Assembly (NCBI GenBank): GCA_964019165.1
Contig: OZ025282.1
Span: 12,606,229 to 12,670,228 of the forward strand
Length of the DNA: 64,000 nucleotides
Reading direction: 5' to 3'
Origin: Mastigias papua
Lineage: Eukaryota > Cnidaria > Scyphozoa > Rhizostomeae > Mastigiidae
This document shows, piece by piece, positions 1 to 11,895 of this stretch. The notes beneath the pieces are model-generated. The model ran no database searches and had not been told where the DNA came from. It was given only the letters and a program-made list of their open reading frames with translations. Within the stretch, counting starts at the first letter, position 1; the number at the start of each line of letters is the position of its first letter. Made by a program: the position numbers and the translations under genes.

Positions 1-1190
1 AAAACACGTGTATAGCACTACAATATCAGTCCAACGATTAGCACTAAAAAAACATCTTCCAGTGCAGCCTCATAGCTTTTCATGCTTGGGTGTAAATAGA
101 AGATGGCACATAGTTTGGCTACCTTAATGCTTCTAATTGTTATTCAGTATTTAGATGTCCTTGACATGGCAAAGTAACGCTTTTGGAAGATTCATACGAA
201 TATCTTTTGTGATGCTACATAATGATGTTATGGTGTAACACCATATATTTATTAAAAAATATACTCTTATAGGGAATCTCATAAGAAACAGTTTCTGCTA
301 TCATTTATCATACAACAATGACTGTCTACAATTCCAATGGATGCAATACTGTAAATTTCACAATAATACTAAAGATCTTAGTGGCTCGAATATTATTTAT
401 TTCAATCCAATTCTTATCCTATTACGAGGGGCATATCACTGAAGAAAATCTCGTAAACTTTCTAAAACACCACAAAAATCATAAAAAATCACAAAAATCA
501 AGGAAACAAAACAAAACTCACAAAACCACAAATATCAAGGACAAAACATCACAAAAATCTCGCATACTTTTCTACGTTTGATACTACATCCCTCGTCCCA
601 TTACTCCCCAAAGATAGTAATCTGCAAACAAGCAAATTTCAAACTGATATTTAAGCAAATTCGCGTTCGATGCGATGTGGCCTCGTAATTAGTAGACAAA
701 TATTAGCGACATAAAAGATCCAGTAAACATAAAAAGTAACTTACTCCTTCACAAGGGATTTTTCTTTATCCGAATAATAAGGCCAAGTATCCGGCTGGAA
801 GAAAAATGAATGATAAGCAAGCCGTAAAAGAGTGCTGAAAGATAAACAATAGTGAATGCGTTAAGTTCACGACGACAAATAACCTTTACAGAAATATAGA
901 AACAATAAACATAATGGCACATGATATGACATATAAAAAATATTAAACAAGATTCAATAGTATAAAAAGTGTAAAAGGAAGTAAAGATAGAACAGCATGG
1001 GGTGTAGCCAATTGCCATCTATCCTCAATTTATAAGCTACCTTCCTTACAAAGTTGCATTCCGTAAAAAGTTATGCATTTCACAAAAGACTTATTCAATG
1101 CGCACATCTTTATCAAAAATCACACTGCATACTGGTCCTCTGTTGTGGTAATTGCATATTTGGCTTACTGATGACTAATTATTGATGAAA
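1..1190. other. Gene-free AT-rich flank
   Basis: No exon-like stretch or recognisable protein is seen on either strand. Positions about 466-560 are an imperfect A/C-rich repeat built on variants of CACAAAAATCA, which explains the lysine-rich short open frame there. Confidence 0.6.
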
Positions 1191-4100
1191 CCCTCACTAA
1201 ATAATGGTCCTTAGATACAAGGCAGGCTACTTTCGCCAAATGGTGGTCCTCAGGTGCAAGGCAGGCTACCATCACTAAATGTTGATCTTCAGGTGCAAGG
1301 TACGCCACTTTCACTAACTGGTGGTCCTCTGGGTCAAGGTAGGCTACTTTTGACTAAATGGTGATCCTCAGATGCAAGGAAGGCCAGTTTCACTATAACT
1401 TGATCCTCAGCTGGAAGGCAGGCTACTTTCACTAAAATTTGATCCTCAGGTGCAAGGCAGGCTAGTTTCACTAAAATCTGGTCCTCAGGTGCAAGGCAGG
1501 CTACTTTCACTAAAGTCTGGTCCTCAGGTGCAAGGCAGGCTAGTTTCACTAAAATCTGGTTCTCAGGTGCAAGGCAGGCTACTTTCACTAAAATCTGGTC
1601 CTCAGGTGCAAGGCAGGCTACTTTCACTAAAATCTCGTCCTCAGGTGCAAGGCAGGCTAGTTTCACTAAAATCTGGTCCTCAGGTGCAAGGCAGGCTACT
1701 TTCACTAAAGTCTGGTCCTCAGGTGCAAGGCAGGCTAGTTTCACTAAAATCTGGTCCTCAGGTGCAAGGCAGGCTAGTTTCACTAAAATCTGGTTCTCAG
1801 GTGCAAGGCAGGCTACTTTCACTAAAATCTGGTCCTCAGGTGCAAGGCAGGCTAGTTTCACTAAAATCTGGTTCTCAGGTGCAAGGCAGGCTACTTTCAC
1901 TAAAGTCTGGTTCTCAGGTGCAAGGCAGGCTAGTTTCACTAAAATCTGGTTCTCAGGTGCAAGGCAGGCTAGTTTCACTAACATCTGGTCCTCAGGTGCA
2001 AGGCAGGCTACTTTCACTAAAATCTGGTCCTCAGGTGCAAGGCAGGCTAGTTTCACTAAAATCTGGTTCTCAGGTGCAAGGCAGGCTACTTTCACTAAAA
2101 TCTCGTCCTCAGGTGCAAGGCAGGCTACTTTCACTAAAGTCTGGTCCTCAGGTGCAAGGCAGGCTAGTTTCACTAAAGTCTGGTCCTCAGGTGCAAGGCA
2201 GGCTACTTTCACTAAAATCTGGTCCTCAGGTGCAAGGCAGGCTAGTTTCACTAAAATCTGGTTCTCAGGTGCAAGGCAGGCTAGTTTCACTAAAATCTGG
2301 TTCTCAGGTGCAAGGCAGGCTACTTTCACTACAGTCTGGTCCTCAGGTGCAAGGCAGGCTAGTTTCACTAAAATCTGGTTCTCAGGTGCAAGGCAGGCTA
2401 GTTTCACTAAAATCTGGTTCTCAGGTGCAAGGCAGGCTAGTTTCACTAAAATATGGTCCTCAGGTGCAAGGCAAGCTACTTTCACTAAAGTCTGGTCCTC
2501 AGGTGCAAGGCAGGCCAGTTTCACTAAAATCTGGTTCTCAGGTGCAAGGCAGGCTAGTTTCACTAAAATCTGGTTCTCAGGTGCAAGGCAGGCTACTTTC
2601 ACTAAAGTCTGGTCCTCAGGTGCAAGGCAGGCTAGTTTCACTAAAATCTGGTTCTCAGGTGCAAGGCAGGCTAGTTTCACTAAAATCTGGTTCTCAGGTG
2701 CAAGGCAGGCTACTTTCACTAAAATCTGGTTCTCAGGTGCAAGGCAGGCTAGTTTCACTAAAATCTGGTTCTCAGGTGCAAGGCAGGCTTCTTTCACTAA
2801 AATCTGGTTCTCAGGTGCAAGGCAGGCTAGTTTCACTAAAATCTGGATCTCAGGTGCAAGGCAGGCTACTTTCACTAAAATCTGGTTCTCAGGTGCAAGG
2901 CAGGCTAGTTTCACTAAAATCTGGTTCTCAGGTGCAAGGCAGGCTAGTGTCACTAAAATCTGGTTCTCAGGTGCAAGGCAGGCTACTTTCACTAAAATCT
3001 GGTTCTCAGGTGCAAGGCAGGCTAGTTTCACTAAAATCTGGTTGTCAGGTGCAAGGCAGGCTACTTTCACTAAAATCTGGTTCTCAGGTGCAAGGCAGGC
3101 TAGTTTCACTAAAATCTGGTTCTCAGGTGCAAGGCAGGCTACTTTCACTAAAATCTGGTCCTCAGGTGCAAGGCAGGCTAGTTTCACTAAAATCTGGTTC
3201 TCAGGTGCACGGCAGGCTACTTTCACTAAAGTCTGGTTCTCAGGTGCAAGGCAGGCTAGTTTCACTAAAATCTGGTTCTCAGGTGCAAGGCAGGATAGTT
3301 TCACTAAAATCTGGTCCTCAGGTGCAAGGCAGGCTACTTTCACTAAAATCTGGTTCTCAGGTGCAAGGCAGGCTAGTATCACTAAAATCTGGTTCTCAGG
3401 TGCAAGGCAGGCTACTTTCACTAAAATCTGGTTCTCAGGTGCAAGGCAGGCTACTTTCACTAAAATCTGGTCCTCAGGTGCAAGGCAGGCTACTTTCACT
3501 ACAGTCTGGTCCTCAGGTGCAAGGCAGGCTAGTTTCACTAAAATCTGGTTCTCAGGTGCAAGGCAGGCTACTTTCACTAAAATCTGGTCCTCAGGTGCAA
3601 GGCAGGCTAGTTTCACTAAAATCTGGTTCTCAGGTGCAAGGCAGGCTACTTTCACTAAAGTCTGGTCCTCAGGTGCAAGGCAGGCTAGTTTCACTAACAT
3701 CTGGTTCTCAGGTGCAAGGCAGGCTAGTTTCACTAAAATCTGGTTGTCAGGTGCAAGGCAGGCTACTTTCACTAAACTCTGGTTCTCAGGTGCAAGGCAG
3801 GCTAGTTTCACTAAAATCTGGTTCTCAGGTGCAAGGCAGGCTACTTTCACTAAAATCTGGTTCTCAGGTGCAAGGCAGGCTAGTTTCACTAAAATCTGGT
3901 TCTCAGGTGCAAGGCAGGCTAGTTTCACTAAAATCTGGTTCTCAGGTGCAAGGCAGGCTAGTTTCACTAAAATCTGGTCCTCAGGTGCAAGGCAGGCTAC
4001 CTTCACTAAAATCTGGTTCTCAGGTGCAAGGCAGGCTAGTTTCACTAAAATCTGGTTCTCAGGTGCAAGGCAGGCTACTTTCACTAAAGTCTGGTCCTCA

Positions 4101-7100
4101 GGTGCAAGGCAGGCTAGTTTCACTAAAATCTGGTTCTCAGGTGCAAGGCAGGCTAGTTTCACTAAAATCTGGTTCTCAGGTGCAAGGCAGGCTACTTTCA
4201 CTAAAATCTGGTTCTCAGGTGCAAGGCAGGCTAGTTTCACTAAAATCTGGTTCTCAGGTGCAAGGCAGGCTTCTTTCACTAAAATCTGGTTCTCAGGTGC
4301 AAGGCAGGCTAGTTTCACTAAAATCTGGATCTCAGGTGCAAGGCAGGCTACTTTCACTAAAATCTGGTTCTCAGGTGCAAGGCAGGCTAGTTTCACTAAA
4401 ATCTGGTTCTCAGGTGCAAGGCAGGCTAGTGTCACTAAAATCTGGTTCTCAGGTGCAAGGCAGGCTACTTTCACTAAAATCTGGTTCTCAGGTGCAAGGC
4501 AGGCTACTTTCACTAAAATCTGGTCCTCAGGTGCAAGGCAGGCTACTTTCACTACAGTCTGGTCCTCAGGTGCAAGGCAGGCTAGTTTCACTAAAATCTG
4601 GTTCTCAGGTGCAAGGCAGGCTACTTTCACTAAAATCTGGTCCTCAGGTGCAAGGCAGGCTAGTTTCACTAAAATCTGGTTCTCAGGTGCACGGCAGGCT
4701 AGTTTCACTAAAGTCTGGTTCTCAGGTGCAAGGCAGGCTAGTTTCACTAAAATCTGGTTCTCAGGTGCAAGGCAGGCTAGTTTCACTAAAATCTGGTCCT
4801 CAGGTGCAAGGCAGGCTACTTTCACTAAAATCTGGTTCTCAGGTGCAAGGCAGGCTAGTATCACTAAAATCTGGTTCTCAGGTGCAAGGCAGGCTAGTTT
4901 CACTAAAATCTGCTCCTCAGGTGGAAGGCAGGCTACTTTCACTAAAGTCTGGTCCTCAGGTGCAAGGCAGGCTAGTTTCACTAAAGTCTGGTCCCCAGGT
5001 GCAAGGCAGGCTACTTTCACTAAAATCTCGTCCTCAGGTGCAAGGCAGGCTAGTTTCACTAAAATCTGGTTCTCAGGTGCAAGGCAGGCTAGTTTCACTA
5101 AAATCTGGTCCTCAGGTGCAAGGCAGGCTACTTTCACTAAAGTCTGGTCCTCAGGTGCAAGGCAGGCTAGTTTCACTAAAATCTGGTTCTCAGGTGCAAG
5201 GCAGGCTAGTTTCACTAAAATCTGGTTCTCAGGTGCAAGGCAGGCTAGTTTCACTAAAATCTGGTCCTCAGGTGCAAGGCAGGCTACTTTCACTAAAGTC
5301 CGGTCCTCAGGTGCAAGGCAGGCCAGTTTCACTAAAATCTGGTTCTCAGGTGCAAGGCAGGCTAGTTTCACTAAAATCTGGTCCTCAGGTGCAAGGCAGG
5401 CTACTTTCACTAAAATCTGGTCCTCAGGTGCAAGGCAGGCTAGTTTCACTAAAATCTGGTTCTCAGGTGCAAGGCAGGCTAGTTTCACTAAAATCTGGTC
5501 CTCAGGTGCAAGGCAGGCTACTTTCACTACACTCTGGTTCTCAGGTGCAAGGCAGGCTAGTTTCACTAAAATCTGGTCCTCAGGTGCAAGGCAGGCTAGT
5601 TTCACTGAAATCTGCATCTCAGGTGCAAGGCAGGCTAGTTTCACTAAAATCTGGTCCTCAGGTGCAAGGCAGGCTACTTTCACTAAAGTCTGGTCCTCAG
5701 GTGCAAGGCAGGCCAGTTTCACTAAAATCTGGTTCTCAGGTGCAAGGCAGGCTAGTTTCACTAAAATCTGGTTCTCAGGTGCAAGGCAGGCTACTTTCAC
5801 TAAAGTCTGGTCCTCAGGTGCAAGGCAGGCTAGTTTCACTAAAATCTGGTTGTCAGGTGCAAGGCAGGCTAGTTTCACTAAAATCTGGTCCTCAGGTGCA
5901 AGGCAGGCTACTTTCACTAAAGTCTGGTCCTCCGGTGCAAGGCAGGCCAGTTTCACTAAAATCTGGTTCTCAGGTGCAAGGCAGGCTACTTTCACTAAAA
6001 TCTGGTTCTCAGGTGCAAGGCAGGCTACTTTCACTAAAGTCTGGTCCTCAGGTGCAAGGCAGGCTAGTTTCACTAACATCTGGTTCTCAGGTGCAAGGCA
6101 GGCTAGTTTCACTAAAATCTGGTTGTCAGGTGCAAGGCAGGCTACTTTCACTAAAATCTGGTTCTCAGGTGCAAGGCAGGCTAGTTTCACTAAAATCTGG
6201 TTCTCAGGTGCAAGGCAGGCTACTTTCACTAAAATCTGGTCCTCAGGTGCAAGGCAGGCTAGTTTCACTAAAATCTGGTTCTCAGATGCAAGGCAGGCTA
6301 GTTTCACTAAAGTCTGGTTCTCAGGTGCAAGGCAGGCTAGTTTCACTAAAATCTGGTTCTCAGGTGCAAGGCAGGCTAGTTTCACTAAAATCTGGTTCTC
6401 AGGTGCAAGGCAGGCCACTTTCACTAAAATCTGGTCCTCAGGTGCAAGGCAGGCTAGTTTCACTAAAATCTGGCTCTCAGGTGCAAGGCAGGCTAGTTTC
6501 ACTAAAATCTGGTTCTCAGGTGCAAGGCAGGCTAGTTTCACTAAAATCTGGTTCTCAGGTGCAAGGCAGGCTAGTTTCACTAAAATCTGGTTCTCAGGTG
6601 CAAGGCAGGCTAGTTTCACTAAAATCTGGTTCTCAGGTGCAAGGCAGGCTACTTTCACTAAAATCTGGTTCTCAGGTGCAAGGCAGGCTAGTGTCACTAA
6701 AATCTGGTTCTCAGGTGCAAGGCAGGCTAGTTTCACTAAAATCAGGTCCTCAGGTGCAAGGCAGGCTACTTTCACTGAAATCTGGTTCTCAGGTGCAAGG
6801 CAGGCTAGTTTCACTAAAATCTGGTTCTCAGGTGCAAGGCAGGCTACTTTCACTAAAATCTGGTTCTCAGGTGCAAGGCAGGCTACTTTCACTAAAATCT
6901 GGTTCTCAGGTGCAAGGCAGGCTAGTTTCACTAAAATCTGGTTCTCAGGTGCAAGGCAGGCTAGTTTCACTAAAATCTGGTTCTCAGGTGCAAGGCAGGC
7001 TAGTTTCACTAAAATCTGGTTCTCAGGTGCAAGGCAGGCTAGTTTCACTAAAATCTGGTTCTCAGGTGCAAGGCAGGCTAGTTTCACTAAAATCTGGTTC

Positions 7101-8135
7101 TCAGGTGCAAGGCAGGCTACTTTCACTAAAATCTGGTTCTCAGGTGCAAGGCAGGCTAGTTTCACTAAAATCTGGTTCTCAGATGCAAGGCAGGCTAGTT
7201 TCACTAAAATCTGGTTCTCAGGTGCAAGGCAGGCTACTTTTACTAAAATCTGGTCCTCAGGTGCAAGGCAGGCTAGTTTCACTAAAATCTGGTTCTCAGG
7301 TGCAAGGCAGGCTAGTTTCACTAAAGTCTGGTCCTCAGGTGCAAGGTAGGCTAGTGTCACTAAAATCTGGTTCTCAGGTGCAAGGCAGGCTAGTTTCACG
7401 AAAATCTGGTTCTCAGGTGCAAGGCAGGCTACTTTCACTAAAATCTGGTTCTCAGATGCAAGGCAGGCTAGTTTCACTAAAATCTGGTTCTCAGGTGCAA
7501 GGCAGGCTACTTTTACTAAAATCTGGTCCTCAGGTGCAAGGCAGGCTAGTTTCACTAAAATCTGGTTCTCAGGTGCAAGGCAGGCTAGTTTCACTAAAGT
7601 CTGGTCCTCAGGTGCAAGGTAGGCTAGTGTCACTAAAATCTGGTTCTCAGGTGCAAGGCAGGGTAGTTTCACGAAAATCTGGTTCTCAGGTGCAAGGCAG
7701 GCTACTTTCACTAAAATCTGGTCATCAGGTGCAAGGCAGGCCAGTTTCACTAAAATCTGGTTCTCAGGTGCAAGGCAGGCTAGTTTCACTAAAATCTGGT
7801 TCTCAGGTGCAAGGCAGGCTACTTTCACTAAAATCTGGTCCTCAGGTGCAAGGCAGGCTACCTTCACTAAAGTCTGGTCCTCAGGCGCAAGGCAGGCTAG
7901 TTTCACTAAAATCTGGTTCTCAGGTGTAAGGCAGGCTAGTTTCACTAAAATCTGGTTCTCAGGTGCAAGGCAGGCTACTTTCACTTAAATCTGGTCCTCA
8001 GGTGCAAGGCAGGCTAGTTTCACTAAAATCTGGTTCTCAGGTGCAAGGCAGGCTAGTTTCACTAAATGTTAGTCCTCATTTTCAATGCAGGCTACTTTCA
8101 CTAAATGTTGGCCCTCAGGTGTATGGCAGGCTACT
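1191..8135. repeat. Giant 39-bp minisatellite, about 175 units
   Basis: A head-to-tail array of a 39-bp unit with core CAGGTGCAAGGCAGGCTA. Interior units (about 1441-8068) are nearly identical and keep exact 39-bp spacing. Edge units (1191-1440 and 8069-8135) are more diverged and slightly different in length, the usual picture of an array homogenised from the middle. Three positions vary between units (AGT/ACT, AAAATCT/AAAGTCT, GGTTCT/GGTCCT), and their combinations form a readable unit code. Because 39 is 3 x 13 and the unit has no stop in several frames, three very long open frames arise: minus 1334-7984 (13-residue period KLACLAPENQILV), plus 1450-7929 (VQGRLVSLKSGSQ) and plus 3042-7349 (SGARQASFTKIWF). 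The common variants change amino acids in all three frames, apart from the AAA/AAG site in one of them, and the edge units carry stops. I therefore read the array as non-coding satellite DNA. Confidence 0.95.
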
Positions 8136-8645
8136 TGAAATAATGCAGTGATTATTGTGAAAATTGAAGGCTCTATCTTTTCTTTGCAATCTATGCATCG
8201 AGGTGCCTTATTTGTGACACTAGCAACCAGAAACCTCGATTTCCATCTGTCATCTCAAATTCTCACAACCTATGAGTTTGTGCTTTCAGTCCATTCTATC
8301 ACGATAAAACATGATAGAATAGACAGATCAGGTTAACTATTGATGTAGTTCATTAGTTGTCTTCCAGTACCTCTTTTCCCACTTACTCTGTAGTGAACGC
8401 AAACATTGTACATTTAGGCCATTTCATACTCGAGGCCGATCTTCTTTCTTTCATTCATTCAATCACAATCTTGAATCACACCTTGGACATGACCATACGT
8501 CACTCCTGTCATCACACACCTGGCCATTCCTATTCTGTTGTTCTCCATGCAGTCACCGCCACACAATTCCATTCAACAAACTACTCACAACAAACTAACC
8601 CTTCCTTTACGTACGTAGTGTTTATTTTGGGTTGTTCAATGCTAA

Positions 8646-8647
<2 letters not shown>
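8136..8647. other. Unassigned sequence beside the minisatellite
   Basis: Unique-looking sequence with no recognised gene. The open frame from 8357 owes its end to the AT array that follows. Confidence 0.5.

Positions 8648-8712
<65 letters not shown>
8648..8712. repeat. (AT)n microsatellite
   Basis: About 65 bp of uninterrupted AT dinucleotides. Confidence 0.97.
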
Positions 8713-8714
<2 letters not shown>

Positions 8715-11700
8715 ATGCTTTGAATAAATAAAACAAAATGATAATTCGAATATAAAGTCATATGTTTCTGATTGTGCTCAGATTTATAAACAAATAAAAC
8801 TGAATTTCTGAAGTCCATTTGATATTTAGCTTTATGGTTTCAATTCAGTAGATCGCTTTAATAACGACGTAATATAGCGGCATTGTGAAAATGGCAGTGT
8901 CAGTGTCGAGTAGTGCTTTCGCTAGATATAATGAGAATGATGGAGGAAATGTTGCGATAAGGAACTTGTTGTGATTACTCAATATGGCCTATCCTCATAA
9001 TGAATCAAAGCGCATTACGCACTGTCATAACAAATGAACCGGACATTGCTGACAATTGTCTGAATCGTTAAATGATTCTTTGCTGCGCAGCGACGATAAT
9101 AAAAATAATCATTGCTATTATGTAAATTGAACTGACATTGGAAGGAAAGAAATGCTGAATTAAAGTTGCTAAAGATCATCGATTAAGCGTACCTTCAAAT
9201 CTAAATAATGATGCTTGTTCAACTTAAAAGAGTTATCTTGCATTGTCGCAACCTGAAATTTAAAAATAAGTTCACGGGTAAATACACAATTAATCAATTA
9301 AATATTTCATATTAAAGCAAGTAAAAATGAATTTGTTTACAATAGTATTTCAAAGTCAATCTAGATCAAACAAACAAAAAATAGATACAAACAAATCAAA
9401 ACAAACTGCAGAGAGATCCAGTGTATAGTTTATCAACAAAGAGTTAGCATAAAAATTTTGAAAGTTTACCAAAAGTGCGTACAGATTAATTAAATAAATT
9501 TTCTTATCATTCACATTATAGAAGTATTGCCAGGAAAAGAGCTTTTAACTACTACACTGTTGATAGAGAGACTCAAATTTCTCGCTTAACTGGAGTTGCA
9601 TATGGAGCTCATAAAAAGCAATACAAATTTGCATTAACCCATGTCAAATAAAATGATAAAATATGACGTCATGATCTTTTAGTAAGCGCTGTTCTCGTTA
9701 TTAAAAGCTATTCATCTTGATAACCAGTGAATTATGTAATTTGCAAGTAAACGAAAATAGTGAATTAATTCATTAAGTTTCAGCGATTTTTAGCCAAATT
9801 TGTGTACAATTCAGGAAAAAGCTCTTCCCTAAATCTTTTGAAGAGAAAAATTAATATTCAGCACAAGTAGGTAGCTGTCAGTGTCAGCTGAAGGCCGATA
9901 AACAGAAGATTTCTGCACTTGTTCACAATAGAATCTTATATACATTTCATAAATGCAAAAAGGACATAGCTTCTGCAGCTGTCATTTGATATCACTCCCA
10001 AACAAGTGAAAAGAAAGATAAAGAAAAATCCAAAAAAAAAACATCGACAGACACATTCTCCATTTCCAACCTTCTCTATATTTGCAGAAAAATATTTCAT
10101 GCAATGAGATAAAAAACATTGCCGAAAGTGAAGAATTTTCTTTACAGTCCTTAATTTTCTATATTTTCCTTGATGTTACTCTTGATGTTTATAAAAATAC
10201 ATCAATTTTCCACGTATTCCACATTTTCAAGGATTACAAGTTCTCGTGTGGACCTGAAATATGTAATTGACGGGAAACTTCTCCATGCACTTTCAAGTTG
10301 TGGTTCTGGTTTCTTCAATAACAGGCAAACTTCAACAGTTAATATGATTTTGTGGCTGCATATAAAGTCTTCATTCATTAAGTAAAAGTGCAACAGCAGC
10401 AAAACCATATACTATGAGATCCTATCACGGTAATGCTGAAACAAAAATCACGATAACTGAACTAATATCTCATATTTCCCAGGCTTTGATTCAAATGGGG
10501 CTCCCGATAACTTGGACACCCCTAGTTACTAGGAGGAAATTGTAAAAGTAGGAAGATATAGTGACTGCAATTATCGCAATTATCAATCTCCATGTGACGA
10601 TAGCAGCCTGCGCAAAAAAATGGCTGAAAACAAACAACCGCTGTAGCAGTGTAAAACCACAACTAAACTTTTCGACGAAAACCAATCACCAGCAAATGAC
10701 TCACGAAAACAAAGTCGAGATTATGCAGTGTTGAGGTTGGTTCTAGGCCAACATTATTGTAAACACATTGGACTAAAGTCAAACCTACACAGCTGTTTCC
10801 TGCGTTGAAAAATGTTCACTTTCCCGTAGGAGGGTATTAAGGGTCAAAGTTTGATCAAAAAAAATAACATATGCGCTTTTTAATAGACGAAAAAAGCTAC
10901 AGATCTCTGAGCATCTAGGTTATGCAAATTTTTTGTGAGTATATAATCAAAGGGCCACCTTACTCGAAAAAACTACTGTGAACATGCCAAGGCAATAACA
11001 ATAATGCTCCGTTGATATTGTTAACGATATTTCTGTTCTACTTATAACAACAAAGGGAATGATAAGATCGCTTTGCTCGGTGCAAACATATAATTACATC
11101 TTGTACGAACAAAAATCTAGCTACAACTAAAACCAACTTAATTAACTATTACGAAACCACAAACAAAAACTTGGCGAGTAAAAATTATGAGAATGGCAGA
11201 GTTTGCATTTACACAGCACAGCTGTATCAATACAGAAGAGGAAAGAAAACCATATACGCAGTTGAAGAAACGCAGACCGCTTTTAAATGTAGTGTAAAAC
11301 GATGGCAGTTCATCGATAAATGACATAATTTAGTTGTACTAGCAACAGGAAAGTAAAGCTGAGAATTTCCGACCTGGTACAAAATTATAGGAAATCTGTC
11401 ATAACCTATAAAAACTCGAGACAACTACCTGTTGTAATATTGTTCCCAATGAAATCTTCTCCTTTGAACTGATACCTTCTGCAAAACATAATGAAATGAT
11501 GCTTAAAAACCCTAAAGATTATGACATATATATGTAAATAATGAATTATCACCAACCTTTGAAGATTTGTATTGATAAGTAGAATGTCATAATATTTCAA
11601 GGAATAATTGACAATATGATATGCATAATGATTTTTAGCATCGAATTAAAGTTCATGATAAAAACATTTGGATGAAAAACAATCTCAATAACCAAATGAA

Positions 11701-11763
11701 GGTGAACAGAAGAAGTGACTTATAACAAACTTCTCCTGAAATTAGAGGAATAGTCAATCAACT
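8713..11763. other. No gene recognised
   Basis: AT-rich sequence with only short open frames and no protein similarity that I recognise. It lies downstream of the last identified ELL exon, so missing C-terminal ELL exons could be anywhere from here to 18.5 kb, but I could not pick one out. Confidence 0.5.
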
Positions 11764-11895
11764 AATGAATGAATGAAAAAATGAATGAATAAAAGAATGA
11801 ATATAGGAATGAATGAATGAATGAATGAATGAATGAATGAATGAATGAATGAATGAATGAATGAATGAATGAAAGAACGAATGAAGGAATGAATG
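11764..11895. repeat. (GAAT)n microsatellite
   Basis: Tetranucleotide GAAT/AATG repeats, clean in the middle (about 11800-11872) and degenerate at both ends. The complementary motif recurs in inverted orientation at 13.98-14.04 kb. Confidence 0.95.

Noticed and set aside
1334..7984. 2216-residue repetitive protein on the minus strand (and two plus-strand counterparts)
   Set aside because: Open frames follow from a 39-bp stop-free unit. Unit variants change residues in every frame, edge units contain stops, and no start context or splice sites were seen.
1334..7984. Minisatellite minus frame as the missing C-terminal part of ELL
   Set aside because: Same strand and direction, but the repeat has no resemblance to the ELL C-terminal domain and the edge units facing ELL have stops.
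1191..8135. CRISPR-like array
   Set aside because: No unique spacers; the whole unit repeats, and the context is a eukaryotic genome.
8357..8731. 124-residue protein ending in Ile-Tyr repeats
   Set aside because: The C-terminal part is an AT microsatellite and the rest matches nothing; the same applies to frames over the arrays at 18.0 and 20.2 kb.
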